A stretch of DNA of 64,000 nt from Forficula auricularia (Eukaryota > Arthropoda > Insecta > Dermaptera > Forficulidae). The DNA is taken from the NCBI GenBank assembly GCA_024734495.1, contig JALMQS010000411.1, positions 1,277,725 to 1,341,724 on the forward strand, given 5' to 3'. The position numbers and the translations under genes were made by a program. Shown here piece by piece: positions 46,087 to 57,364 of the stretch. How positions within the stretch are numbered: the first letter of the stretch is position 1; the number at the start of each line of letters is the position of its first letter. The notes beneath the pieces were generated by a model. It was not told the DNA's origin. It made no database searches and was given only the letters and a program-made list of their open reading frames with translations.

Positions 46087-46532
46087 GCGGACAAGTGCGA
46101 GTATAACTCTGGTATTTAGTAAAGGAGCAAACCAACTGCGTGACAACTTTGTAGGCTCATAGCTTTTAATTATATTAACATAACTACATGTGTATAATTT
46201 CATCTCTGTATATCAAACGGGTTCTTATTATAAAAAATAACTAATTTTTTGAGGCTTTGCTACCATTTTGGTGTCACTGGTCATTCTCAATAAGGTGCAG
46301 CTATTTTTTACAAGCCAGCAAACCATTATTTAATAGCAGACCAAATAACTTTCATCGAAACCACTCATACAAAGCTCCTTTCATGAATTCATATAGATTT
46401 TCAAATCAACAGGTAACAAAGTTAGAAGGAAGACAATATGAGTGACGAATCTGTAGGCTTAATACATAATACTACGGAACACAGTAACACGGAATACTAC
46501 CACAGTATGCGAGGTCGACTCGCACATGGCAC
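46087..46532. mobile_element. MITE-like element with GACAAGTGCGAG ends
   Basis: The left GCGGACAAGTGCGAGTATAA is mirrored by GACTCGCACATGGCAC near the right end. This terminus (CCAAGTGCGAGTC...) is a widespread arthropod repeat end, from general knowledge. ACGGAACACAG near 46474 fits the same family's usual ACGGAACCC motif. No TSD identified, no ORF. Confidence 0.55.
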
Positions 46533-49100
46533 AATTTAATTAGTTAGTGGGACCCACATTTAAGTAGAGAATTTTAGGAACATAGCGCAGCGATATGGGG
46601 TCAAAATAATCAAAGTTAACAATTTTGATGCCGCCTGTTAGTTATGCAACCATCTTAACTAGCCTTGTCATTTTGAAGGCGCGCCGGGTTCTAACAGAGA
46701 ACCAATAGTGTTTTAATTTCCCAAGGCCAACCTCTCATAAACAAAATGGAGTTTTAAAAGCATAAACTAAAATGCCTGACTCTAAAAACACGGATTTTTG
46801 TTTAAATTGCTTATTTTATCGCAACTAAAATAAATTTTTTTAGCGTTAAAGCTACTTTAATGAATTTTCACAGATTGAAATATTAAAGGAAGGTGGTCAC
46901 TGTGACATTAAAATAAAAATTAGAGAAAAAAATATATAATAGAATTTAAAAAAAAGATATTTACCTACCCTACTCGAATAGCAATTTTTTTTAAGGACTA
47001 TCTGTCTGTTTGGCAAGCAGTATCAAAATGTTTTGTTTTGTTTTTTAAAACTTATATCGTGTAATAAATGTTCTTTTAAAAAGTTAATTAAACTAAAAGT
47101 AAATTTTCATATATTTTGGTCTTACATACCTCCTCCATCTAATATATTTTGGTCTTGTTTTTGAAAACACCCCAATTAAAAAAATGCTGTGTTCGAAATT
47201 CGACAATGACACAGTGTAAGTACTCGGCCGTAGTGACCTTGCATACTCGTATATTAAAATTTATATATAAGTATATATAAATATATATATTGAAAATTCT
47301 GTGCTCAATACTCCTGAGTCCCGTGGAAGTGCATCGAATACCTACAACACTCATTTAAAAACAAACTTATATAACTATTCTAGCAAAGATACGTTATTTT
47401 AAAAATTAATAAGCACATTTTCTTGCATCAATATCATAAAAAACAAGTGATTTTTTATCCTTACTGAAAATTGTTAGAGCCGGGTTCAGAAAAAGACAGA
47501 GAACATGAAAACAACAGAAAAAATGTAGATGCTTCCAGTGGACGGATTTGAACTAAAGCTTGTAATATCTCTTGATACGATACCTACCTAAATCAATTTT
47601 TCTATTTCGTTTCCCTGAGATTTTTTGTTTATAAGTTATCTAACATCAAACAGAAAATAAATCAAAAGACCTCAAAACATGTAATTATTTCGAAAACTCA
47701 AATTCGAATTATTTTGTAGCCATTTTGATACTTATTCTTATTTAATTAAGTAATGGAGAGGGATTCAGCCAATGGGTAGCCTCTGCTGAATAAAAAACTC
47801 CCAATTATAGAAAACGTTTCGGCTTTAATTAAATAATGCCATCATCAGTTCCTAAGAGCTGAAAAAAGCGATAGAGCACACATGTAAAATTACAATAAAA
47901 TTTTTTTACAAAAAATCCAAACTTGTTAATTACAAAATTATATCTTACAGTATTAGCGACACAATTAATTTTATAAATAAATTGTCCGCAGGCAGAGTTG
48001 TTGTGGATTTTATCATAATATATACAAAATTATATGAATTACAAAATGGTACATAAATCTTGGTGTGCTCTCACTTGATATGGGCAACGTCTCCATTACT
48101 TAATTATATACATATACAGCCATCAAATTGTATCAACTTATTCTTATTGTATATAGCTATAACCGAAAGTGAAAAACGTGCATAAATATTATACATTATA
48201 CACAGACAGAGTTGTTAAATATTTTATAATCTTATGAAGATCATTACGATCAAGTGTGTTAAGACTTGTGAAAAGCTTTTTATTTTAAATTTAATATCCA
48301 ATTTCGTTGATTTTTTCGACATTGCCTGATAATCAAGATAGGCAAATTTATTCAATTAAGATAACTTTCAAAGATTATTAGGTACATTTTACCCTTTTAA
48401 GCTTATAAAAATATTGTTATATTAAAATAATTTTTAATTTATTTTATTATAGCAAAATAAATTTAACTTTTTTTTTATTGCATCAAAAACAAAAATATAA
48501 TAATCTCCCTTATTATCTATACAAATATATATATAGAATATACATATGTATATATATAAATAGGTACTTAAAATTTTAATATATAGTAATATATTTCATG
48601 CTTTTAATTTTAATTTTCCTTATGTATCATACAAAAATATTAAAAGACATATGAAAGATAAAGAGGACAAAGAGATAGAGATAGCGAGATTACTAACTTA
48701 ATTTACTTGACGCTGTAAAGGGCCTAGTTTAATTTATAAGCAGAGGTTGCTGGGATATAAAAAGATTTATGACCAAATATACATGGGCCAAAAAATTACT
48801 TTACTTTAATACTTAGACAACTAATAAAATTAAATGGTTAAATATAAAATTTATAATAATAAACTCGAGTGTTTTAGTTACAGGATTTTCACTTACCCGG
48901 TATAAATTTAAAAACATTTTAAAATTAATTATTAAATTAATTTTTGGAAGTAAAAATTAAATAAATATTGTTGAAGGTAAAATTTATTCTTTGATTTTTT
49001 TTATTACTCTCGATGCATATAAATTTAAAAATTTGGCTTCACATCGAAAAGATTATTTTATTAATTAACGAGCTTCGAGGAGTGCCGAGCCCTTGGCGGT
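46533..49100. other. AT-rich DNA with one hairpin motif, no gene
   Basis: No coding region recognised. ATATATAT stretches are near 47260-47290 and 48520-48560. The hairpin motif at 47811-47849 is listed separately. Confidence 0.4.
47811..47849 (-). repeat. Hammerhead-like CTGATGA...GAAACG motif (minus strand)
   Basis: Minus strand: CTGATGATGGC, an AT-rich loop of 14 bases, then GCCGAAACGTTTTC. The GGC/GCC stem sits between CTGATGA and GAAAC, with one unpaired T. This is the best match to the hammerhead core spelling in the window together with 50398-50450. Confidence 0.55.
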
Positions 49101-49109
49101 GGCGGGCAG

Positions 49110-49269
49110 CGAGGGGTGAACCGCGATTGGAATTAGGTGTACACCGTCTTTGGAATTATTTGGAATTACTTTGGAATTCATTAGTTAATCTATTGTCATC
49201 TATTGTCTTCTACTTGGAAATGAAAGTGGAAGTAGGTGTACACGATTTCAGGTCGCGGTTCACCCCTCC
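49110..49269 (-). mobile_element. GAGGGGTGAACC MITE family, copy 4
   Basis: The left end is CGAGGGGTGAACCGCGATTG and the right end GGTCGCGGTTCACCCCTCC. An exact 8-bp TSD GCGGGCAG lies at 49102-49109 and 49270-49277. It is the same short internal type as copy 2 (GGAATTAGGTGTACACC ... GGAAGTAGGTGTACACG), without the minisatellite. The open frame over it is not a gene. Confidence 0.93.
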
Positions 49270-49373
49270 GCGGGCAGCGTCACGTGCCAAAAAGTATATC
49301 CCATATTCTCCTTGAAAAATCCCACGCCAGAAACATATATCTATACTATGCTTAAAAAATTTTTATCTAGACC

Positions 49374-49996
49374 AGGGATGTCCAAACTTTTAGGGTTACA
49401 CGGGCCACATTTGAAGAAAACAAATGTCTCGGACTTCGGATTAAATATTATAATTCTATTGATATTTGTTATTAAAAAAATATAGTTAATAATGTAGAAA
49501 TAAGAACTTTATTATTTTTTTAGCTCATGGTGAGCCTCCAATTTTACTTTTCGTAAATTGTATACTTGAAAATAACTTCTCGTATATGTAAATACATACT
49601 TACAAAATGTATTGTATTGTATTAGTATTTGTTTATGTTTTTTCCTGGCTAGATAATTAATATAAAATTATAATAAAGAGACAATATTCAATTTTTCTTT
49701 CAGATCGGTATCTAATTGTTGTTCTACAACATTCAATCAGAAAGTTTGCAAGTAGAAAATTTATTTTTAATGAAAATGGTGTCGAAATCTTGAAATCTAG
49801 TTCCAGATTCAAAGTTTAAAATTAGCACTTTTATTTTTCGAAAACTTCACAGTAGATTTTCAGATTTCTTATTTTGATAAAAAAAAATTATCAGGCCAAA
49901 TTGTTGTGTGTTTCCCAGTATCTACATATAAATCTTTATGTTTTAAGAAATTTTATGACTTTATATTGGCCCACGGGTTGGACAGCCCAGATTTAA
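49374..49996. mobile_element. hAT-type element with CAGGGATGTCCAAAC ends
   Basis: The left end CCAGGGATGTCCAAAC, with GGGCCACAT just inside, is mirrored by TTGGCCCACGGGTTGGACAG and CCC near the right end. The interior is AT-rich and non-coding. CAGGGGTGTCCAAAC-type termini are typical of hAT (Charlie-like) non-autonomous elements. The flanks show no clean 8-bp TSD. Confidence 0.6.
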
Positions 49997-50377
49997 ATCG
50001 AACTGGATTAAAGAAGAATATGAGGATGATAATTTATTTTTTAAAAGGGTCACGGATATAATAATAATCCCCTACTATCCACTATCTATTGACATGTAAG
50101 AACGAACAAAGATCTAAAAGACAAGTCCTGACAAGTTTTAGTCCGGGAGAAATTATCGATTAATTGTGATTGTTCTAGAAAAGCCAAATTCCCTGTCTCC
50201 TTGTACTATAATGATATAACTATTGACTTGGTTAGTGTCGTAGCATATAAATTACTGAAATAATAAATATTTTAGAAAATGAAAATATAAGAAGAAGAAT
50301 TTTTAAATATTCGAAACTTATTTATTTGTTTATCTATAGCTTATAATTTTGCTTTTAGTGAATTTTATTCTTGAAAA
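49997..50377. other. AT-rich DNA, no feature recognised
   Basis: Nothing coding or repeated seen. Confidence 0.4.
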
Positions 50378-50856
50378 AGTTTCTCGTATCCTACAAATGT
50401 ACATTCATAAATCTCACCATTTCGGCATTCTCTGCCTTCATCAGAACCCTAAAATAATTTTTTACAAAGATTTTATATACATCATGTTAACAATAATATA
50501 AAATATATGGTACATCAACTACTTTACCTCTCGCATCACCTATTCCTTCTTTTCATTTGACTCAACAATACAAATTTTCACCCCTCACAACAATCCTTTT
50601 TCTTTTTTGACAGAAAATATATATAATATTAGATGATTACTTTTCTAATATTTTTTAAATCTAAATTATACACAATCATGAAGATAGTCTCACTATTGTC
50701 AATCAAAAATTATCCATCCATTCAATTTATCTCTTTACATTACTAATTTCATATCAAGTAAGAGGCGGGAATTTTATACAATCCCAAAAAACACCTCAAC
50801 AATGAACACTTCTACAAGCCAAAAATAACACAGTCACAACAAGAAATACACAGTTC
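50378..50856 (-). other. Probable 3' non-coding part of the Penelope-like element
   Basis: Downstream, on the minus strand, of the GIY-YIG ORF. It ends with a hammerhead-like module (50398-50450): CTGATGAAGGCA-GAGAA-TGCCGAAATGG. Inclusion in the element is by position and orientation, as Penelope-like elements are known to carry hammerhead motifs in their terminal repeats. Confidence 0.45.
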
Positions 50857-51246
50857 TCAAGCCTTTAACTCAGATAAAATGTTCGAGTAAATCAGTGAGA
50901 CAGATTCTTTTTCACACTTATAATTTATCGAGTTTTTATTTTTCATGATGTAGTGTGATTCAAGAAACAATCTCTTTGTGAGATTTTCTTCTCGACACAA
51001 TATCTTTGGTTCTTCAAAATTAAATTCGTGGTTCTCATCAATGGCATGAACTGCTAGTGCAGATAACACTTTTTTCTTTACAACAGAATTGAAGTGTTCT
51101 TTAATACGATCTCGCAATTTCCGCTTAGTTTGACCTTTATATACTGTTGGTCTTTGATTAGTTTTTATACATGATCCACAAGTAATTTGGTAAACCACAT
51201 TACTCTGATCAAATACATCATTTGGTGTTTTATTATTAACTATCTA
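50857..51246 (-). pseudogene. GIY-YIG endonuclease domain of a Penelope-like element
   Basis: The minus-strand frame is open from a stop near 51246. It reads IVNNKTPNDVFDQSNVVYQI followed by TCGSC and VYKGQTKRKLRDRIKEH. The 'VVYxIxCxxC...Y.GQT.R.L..RI.EH' pattern is the Penelope-type GIY-YIG nuclease with its CxxC finger; the second half of the signature reads YKGQT where YVGQT/YIGQT is usual. A conserved His (SALAVHAIDENHEF) and Glu (FLESHYIMK) follow. It ends after about 113 codons from the first Met. It would nick the target for retrotransposition. Confidence 0.85.
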
Positions 51247-51311
51247 TCGATCTTAAAGGTTTTTTGTGGTTTAAACGATAAGAAAATATTTAATTTTGTA
51301 AACATTCTCTT

Positions 51312-51757
51312 AATTGTGTGCGACAATGTTGGTACATACATTATGGACCATATTTTTTAAATCTTCATTAGTGTCCGTTATTTGAGATGTTACTTGTTGT
51401 CGGCTTTCTTGATGTCTTTCAATTGTTCTTTGTATTATTTCATTGAGGTAATCTTCCGGAAATCCATTTTTTTGAAATTTTTCTTTATTTTTTCAATAGT
51501 TTCTTTCTGGTACATTGGATCCACTAATTTTAGTATTCGTTTAATTTCATTTATTACTAAGTTTTTCTTTTGGTGAGGGGGATGTTGGGAAATGAAATTC
51601 ACTACTCTATCAGACTTTGTGGCTTTCACATATAAGTCTGTTTTTATATATCCATCATTATCTTTTCTCAGTGTTAAATCTAGAAACATTATACTATCAT
51701 TTTGTTCGTTTTCATGAGTATATTCTATGTTGTCATGAAAACTGTTCAGTTCACAAT
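51312..51757 (-). pseudogene. Penelope-like reverse transcriptase C-terminus, frameshifted
   Basis: Minus strand: ELNSFHDNIEYTHENEQNDS then IMFLDLTLRKDNDGYIKTDLYVKATKSDRVVNF and SQHPPHQKK, the Penelope RT thumb pattern (FLDx..., TDLY.K.TD....L...S.HP...K). After a frameshift in an A-run near 51470 the match resumes in another frame with NGFPEDYLNEIIQRTIERHQ and runs to a stop near 51312. An upstream stop near 51759 ends the recognisable part, so the RT catalytic palm is missing (5'-truncated). Confidence 0.82.
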
Positions 51758-51889
51758 TTATTTATTCATATACTCACTGTCCATCTTAAGAGAATTTAAA
51801 AGACCGAGTAAAAGAGCATCGAAAATTGTTTAAAATATAATAAAACCGGTCTAGCATCATTATATTAATAAATCTCACCGTTTTAAGAA

Positions 51890-51985
51890 GTTTATGATTT
51901 TATGTTGGGCCACACTCATTGCAGTGTTGGGGCGTATGCGACCCTCTGGCCAAGGTTTGGACAGCCTTGATGTAGATTTTAATTA
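51890..51985 (-). mobile_element. hAT-type terminal fragment
   Basis: TTGGGCCACACTCATTGC ... GGCCAAGGTTTGGACAGCCTTGATG resembles the right end of 49374-49996 (GGCCCACGGGTTGGACAGCC). The opposite end was not located. The open frame 51894-52148 (+) lies across it and has no domain. Confidence 0.45.
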
Positions 51986-51989
51986 TTTT

Positions 51990-54154
51990 TTGGAGGTGTT
52001 AGATATATATTTATGTGTTATTGTATTTTTTAAATATAGGTATTATTTTTTTTATTCAAAATTCAGAGTATTTTTATTTTTAGTTTTGGCCATATTTGCT
52101 TTGCTTAATGAAGAAACTTGTGTACATTCAAAATCAAGGCAACTTTAATTAAATCCAACTTTCTGACTGGCTAATTTCTGCACGAAAAATTATTTTAAAA
52201 TGACACTCGCGTAAATTCTATATATAGTTTTGCAAATATTATTCCTATTTTCATCCAATCTCTATAAAAAATTTAACCTTATTGATTTGCGGGAATATAA
52301 AACAACATTCAATTTTTGTTGTGTTTTTTATTTTATTCTGGTTTTTTTTAAGGGGGTTGGTTCTTTAAACATAAAAAAGGGATCCCTTAATGGCATTTTA
52401 ATGGATTAAAAAAAAACTGTTTTTTGTTTTATCTACGTCGAATAATTAAATCTTAATTACAGAAAGAATTTCTGGTGATTTCAATACTTGATATGAATAA
52501 AAAATATATAAGTATGGTATACATATACTGTATATCTTACTATATAATTATAAACAAAACAAATCGAAATAATTGAAAGATATATTTTAATACGAAGGAT
52601 AACTTCAAAGAAGTGTGAGTTCTAATGTTGTAAGTGATTGTCGTGATTTGCACTCAATATTAAACGGTTTGACCTAGAATACTAAAATTAGGCCAAAAAT
52701 TTAAAGTTATCGTATTAACTTGTGTATTTAATTTCAGCTCATTAGCTACAATCATTTTCAAAGCACATATTTTTATTTATTTATCCAGAAATACATTCAT
52801 ATGTCGTGTCCTATAGAGTTGACAAGCCAACTGTGCATAGAACCGGATTTATGTTTATAATTATTCAATTCAATAAAGTAATACAGTACAAATATACTGT
52901 CCATTCACTATTATGAATTCTAATTAAAGTCCATACTTATATATTATATATACCTAATGATTAAATTTTTTTTAATTTCATGTATTTTCATCCAGAATTT
53001 CTGAAACTAAAAAAATATTAATACATATTATATTTTTTTAATGAGATGAATTCATTATATGCACGTCGTTCTGATCGATTCGTAATTGTGTGGTCGTTTT
53101 CAAGTTTCGGGGAATAGATCAGTCGATTAATTATAAATTTCCCCAAAACTTGAAAACCAGTTCAGAACTAAGTTTCAGAGCGTCATGCTCTAATGGGTTT
53201 AGATCATTCAAAATGTCAAATTTAGATGGTTTGAGCCAACCTTGAGTGTCTTTTTCAGTAATAATTAACATATTTAATTATATAAGATATTAAATAATTT
53301 AATTTCAAAAGTATTTACCGTTAACAGGCGCCCCCAAGCTGTTGCCCATAGATGTTACGGGTGAATGGAATTTTTAATTCTATATATCTTGAATAGATAT
53401 CGCCCCTCATTGTAATTTTCGTCGCTAGATTTTATCTATTAAATATATAATAATAATAATAATAATTAAATGACAAGATAAAGTTGGTCTATTTTAGCGA
53501 CACGTAATTTAGGTCTATTTATCTTGTAGGCATTGACGTCAATATTATGTAATCGTAAAATTTAACAAGAATAAAATCATTGCGTGTAGAGACAGTACAA
53601 TAAAAGCCTGATAATAAAAGTCATGTCTTAAAATGTACGTACTCTACTTAATGTTGAAGAAATTGAAATTTTTTTTACTTACATAAAACTAAGTATAAAC
53701 AGATCCTAGAGAATTATGAGGAGTTCGAAAAAAATTTCTGACTTTCTATTTTAACAAAAGCGGCCTCGCTGCGAATTGGGACTCGCAGAACGATAATTTT
53801 TAGCTGATTTAATATCATAACCTTTTTTTCAGCAATATTTTTCAAAACTGCTACCCTATTTAAAATTATAATTTTATTAGAAGTACCTATTTTTTATTTT
53901 TTAAACGTATTGGTAAAGTCAAGAATAATGAAAAACTACAAATTCTGAATAAATATTTTATTAGAACGTCATTTCTTTCTCTTAAAAATCGACGTTTCGG
54001 AGCATCTTCCTTGTTTTTTCAAGATTTTAAAGGGTCAATAAAGGAAATTTGTAGCCCCCTGATTCTTGTCTCTTTTAGTAGTCCTTGAAAATAACTTTCA
54101 AAATTTAATATTTTCATCAGTCTTGGGCTGACTTCCATCAGTTCTCCAATATAA
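51990..54154. other. AT-rich DNA, no supported gene
   Basis: A hairpin with arms GGTCGTTTTCAAGTTTCGGGG / CCCCAAAACTTGAAAACC is at about 53091-53160. TTTCGGAGCATCTTCC near 53996-54011 is a decayed hairpin-motif copy. (AATAAT)n is near 53448-53465. Confidence 0.4.
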
Positions 54155-54167
54155 TTAGTACCTGGCC

Positions 54168-54184
54168 ACCGAGCGATGCTCGGT
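54168..54184 (-). other. 3' terminal hairpin of the putative Helitron
   Basis: ACCGAGC-GAT-GCTCGGT on the plus strand: a 7-bp perfect stem with a 3-base loop, ending 9 bases before CTAA (minus strand). It serves as the replication termination signal in the rolling-circle model. Confidence 0.7.
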
Positions 54185-54213
54185 AACTTTTGCCTCCGTT
54201 AAAAGCTATATAT

Positions 54214-54400
54214 TAATCCCCCGAACTCCCTCGCCCCCGGATCCCCACTTTACACACCTGAACCCCTCCACGTCACCTACACCCCCACCCCAGCCCAATT
54301 CAGCCCCCAGACCTCCCGTACCCCACCACCACTACACACCCCACATCTCCCCCACCATCACCTCCACTCTCTCCCCCGCCCTCTCACCCAGTTTTTGCAT
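54214..54400 (+). repeat. C-rich, G-poor tract
   Basis: About 190 bp strongly biased to C on the plus strand (CCCCCGAACTCC..., CACCCCAGCCC, CCACCACCACTACACACC) with very few G. It lies between the hairpin and the tandem array. The variable spacers of the array are also C/T-biased (for example near 56430-56455 and 56985-57015), so this may be an expanded spacer. Confidence 0.8.
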
Positions 54401-54579
54401 TTCAACCCTTGTAGTGGACCACAAATTATGTGTATATATGTATAGGTATATAAATAAATACCGTATAATAATTTTTTAATTAAATAACAATTTTTGAGTT
54501 TCATCAATTAAATTATCAAATTCTAATATAGAAAAAATATTTATGGAATTCAAAATTCGTTATTTAATCAATTAAATTT

Positions 54580-56995
54580 ATTAAACCAATTGCTTCCATT
54601 AATGTATACATTTGTAGAAGACTTCGACTCCGGAGATTACTTCTCCACCATCGAGTGTCCATTGATCATCATTTTTAGTCCTTGTTTTTAATAAGAGGAA
54701 AAAACTAATCAATAAAACACAACCTGCCGATAATTATTCCAATTCCATTATTATTTCTCCCCGATTCTACCCAATCAATTGATTTTTTTAATTTATAACT
54801 AAATCAATTATTACATTAATTAATGTATACATGGTATTGTTGCTTCGATTCCGAAGTTACTTCTCACCATCGAGTGTCCTTATTCATCTTTAGTCCTTGT
54901 TTTTAATAAGAGGAAAAATCTAATTAGATAAAAAAACCTCTTTTCCGATAATTATTAATCAATTAAATTTTTTTTTATAAATTTTATTAAACCAATTATT
55001 TTTCATTAATTAATGTATACATTGTATTTTTGCTTCGATATCCGGAGATTACTTCTTCACCATCGAGTGTCCTTATTCATCATTAGTCCTTGTTTTTAAT
55101 AAGAGGAAAAATCTAATTAGATAAAAACCTCTTTTCCGATTAATTATTTCAATTCCATTATTCCCCAACTCGATCGATTGGTCTCCAATGTCGATCTCTC
55201 ATCACTTAATTATTTTTTTGTAAATTTTGTTAAACAATTATTTTATATTAATTAATGTATACATTGTATTTTTTGCTTCGATTTCGGAGATTACTTCTCC
55301 ACCATCGAGTGTCCTTATTCATCTTTATCCGTTTTAATAAGAGAAAAATCTAATTAGATAAAAACACCTCTTTTCCGATAATTATTTCAATCTCCAGTAT
55401 TCCCCAATCAAGTCGATTGGTTATCAATCATTTCTCATCAACTAAATTTTTTTTCTATTTTTATTCTATAAATTTTATTAAACCAATATATTTTATCATT
55501 AGATTAATGTATACATTGTATTTATGCTTCGATTCCGGAGATCACTTTCCACCATCGAGTGTCCTTATCATCTTTAGTCCTTGTTTTTAATAAGAGGAAA
55601 AATCTAATTAGATAAAAACCTCTTTTTCCGATAATTATTTCAATTCCATTATTTACCCAATCAAGTCGCTTTCGATTCATCCTATTCTTTCACTCCATTT
55701 TTTTAGAAATCTTTTAAACCAATTATTTTACATTAATTAATGTATACATTGTATTTTTGCTTCGATTTCGGAGATTACTTCTCCACCATCGAGTGTCCTT
55801 ATTCATCTTTTAGTCCTTGTTTTTAATAAGAGGAAAAATCTAATTAGATAAAAAATACCTCTTTTCCGATAATTATTTCAATTCCATTATTTCCCAATCA
55901 AGTCGATTGGATCTTCTCCCTTCATCTCACATCAATTCAATTAAATTTAATTTTTTTATTTTTTTTATTAAATTTTATTAAACCAATTATTTTACATTAA
56001 TTAATGTATACCATTGTATTTTTGCTTCGATTCCGGAGATTACTTCTCCACCATCGAGTGTCCTTATTCATCTTTAGTCCTTGTTTTTAATAAGAGGAAA
56101 AATCTAATTAGATAAAAAAACCTCTTTTCCGATAATTATTTCAATTCCATTATTCCCCAATCAAGTCGATTGGTCATCAATCCTATCTCCATCTAATTCA
56201 TCAATTAAATTTCATTTTTTTATAAATTTTATTAAACCAATTATTTTACATTAATTAATGTATACATTGTATTTTTGCTTCGATTCCGGAGATAACTTCT
56301 CCACCATCGAGTGTCCTTATTCATCTTTAGTCCTTGTTTTTAATAAGAGGAAAAATCTAATTAGATAAAAAAAACCTCTTTTCCGATAATTATTTCAATT
56401 CCATTATTCCCCAATCAAGTCGATTGGTTCTCAATTCACCACTCTCCTCCTCTACTATCAATTAAATTTTTTTTTTTTTTTTTTTATAAATTTTATTAAA
56501 CCAATTATTTTACATTAATTAATGTATACCTTGTATTTTAGCTTCGATTCCGGAGATTGCTTCTCCACCATCGAGTGTCCTTATTCATATTTAGTCCTTG
56601 TTTTTAAAAGAGGAAAAATCTAATTAGATAAAAAAACCTCTTTTCCGATAATTATTCCAATACCATATTGCGGAAATTAATCCATCCAATTAATCCTTCC
56701 GATCAAATCAATCGGAATTCTCCCCTCCTCCTCGTCTATGAATCAATTCTAATTCTTTTATTTTTTTTTTTTATAAATTTTATTAAACCAATTATTTTAC
56801 ATTAATTAATGTATACCTTGTATTTTAGCTTCGATTCCGGAGATTGCTTCTCCACCATCGAGTGTCCTTATTCATCTTTAGTCCTTGTTTTTAATAAGAG
56901 GAAAAATCTAATTAGATAAAAAAACCTCTTTTCCGATAATTATTTCAATTCCATTATTCCCCAATCAAGTCGATTGGTCTACCCATCCTCTCCTT
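54580..56995 (-). repeat. Ten-copy tandem array, 193-287 bp units with a conserved core
   Basis: The plus-strand marker CATCGAGTGTCC ends at 54660, 54879, 55072, 55314, 55564, 55798, 56063, 56316, 56580 and 56867. Spacing varies from 193 to 287 bp. The core (about 170 bp) runs from TTAATTAATGTATACATTGT through TTTTTGCTTCGATTCCGGAG, TAATAAGAGGAAAAATCTAA, CCTCTTTTCCGATAATTATT to CCAATCAAGTCGATTGG. Spacers between cores differ in length and sequence and are C/T-rich. Copies 1-5 are more diverged; copies 6-10 are close to the consensus. No ORF spans a unit. Confidence 0.93.
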
Positions 56996-57308
56996 CCTCC
57001 CCATCTCCTCCGATCCCGTCAATTAAATTGTCTTACTATTAATATATATAATAATATTTGTAATGATCTATTAGTGGAATTTAAAATTAAAAAACCAATT
57101 AATAGTTAAGAGGAAATTGAATAAAAATGTAAATATACATTTTTATCGAGACAACCACCTGTGAATAATTATTTCAATTAACAAAAAACCCATCAAAAAC
57201 AACTTAGCCGAAGATGAGACCGTGACAGATCGAATCGCCAACACAAACCACCCCATAACCAGTAAATTTCATCCAAATCATTAGAGCCGTTTTCGAGAAC
57301 CCGATTGG

Positions 57309-57331
57309 ATATATATATATATATATATATA
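57309..57331. repeat. (AT)n microsatellite
   Basis: AT run of about 11 units near the 5' end of the putative Helitron, a common feature of such ends. Confidence 0.9.
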
Positions 57332-57364
57332 CAATTTTTTGCTCGTTTAATAAGAGTAAATAGA

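Larger units (their letters stand above)
54155..57364 (-). mobile_element. Putative non-autonomous Helitron with internal tandem array
   Basis: Read on the minus strand. The 5' end is A|TCTATTTACTCTTATTAAAC then GAGCAAAAAATTGTATATAT and a (TA)n run, then CTCGAAAACGGCTCTAATGA, a kind of Helitron-5'-region wording common in arthropods. The 3' end has a perfect hairpin ACCGAGC-ATC-GCTCGGT (54168-54184), then 9 bases, then CTAA followed by T, matching the hairpin + CTRR|T rule for Helitrons. No TIR or TSD is seen, as expected. No Rep/helicase ORF is present. The interior is a roughly 10-copy tandem array. Confidence 0.7.

Noticed and set aside
49374..49996. 8-bp TSD for the CAGGGATGTCCAAAC element
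   Set aside because: Flanks do not give a convincing 8-bp match, so the hAT call rests on the ends only.
54580..56995. CRISPR array
   Set aside because: Repeats are too long (about 170 bp), spacers are not uniform, and the context is eukaryotic and Helitron-like.
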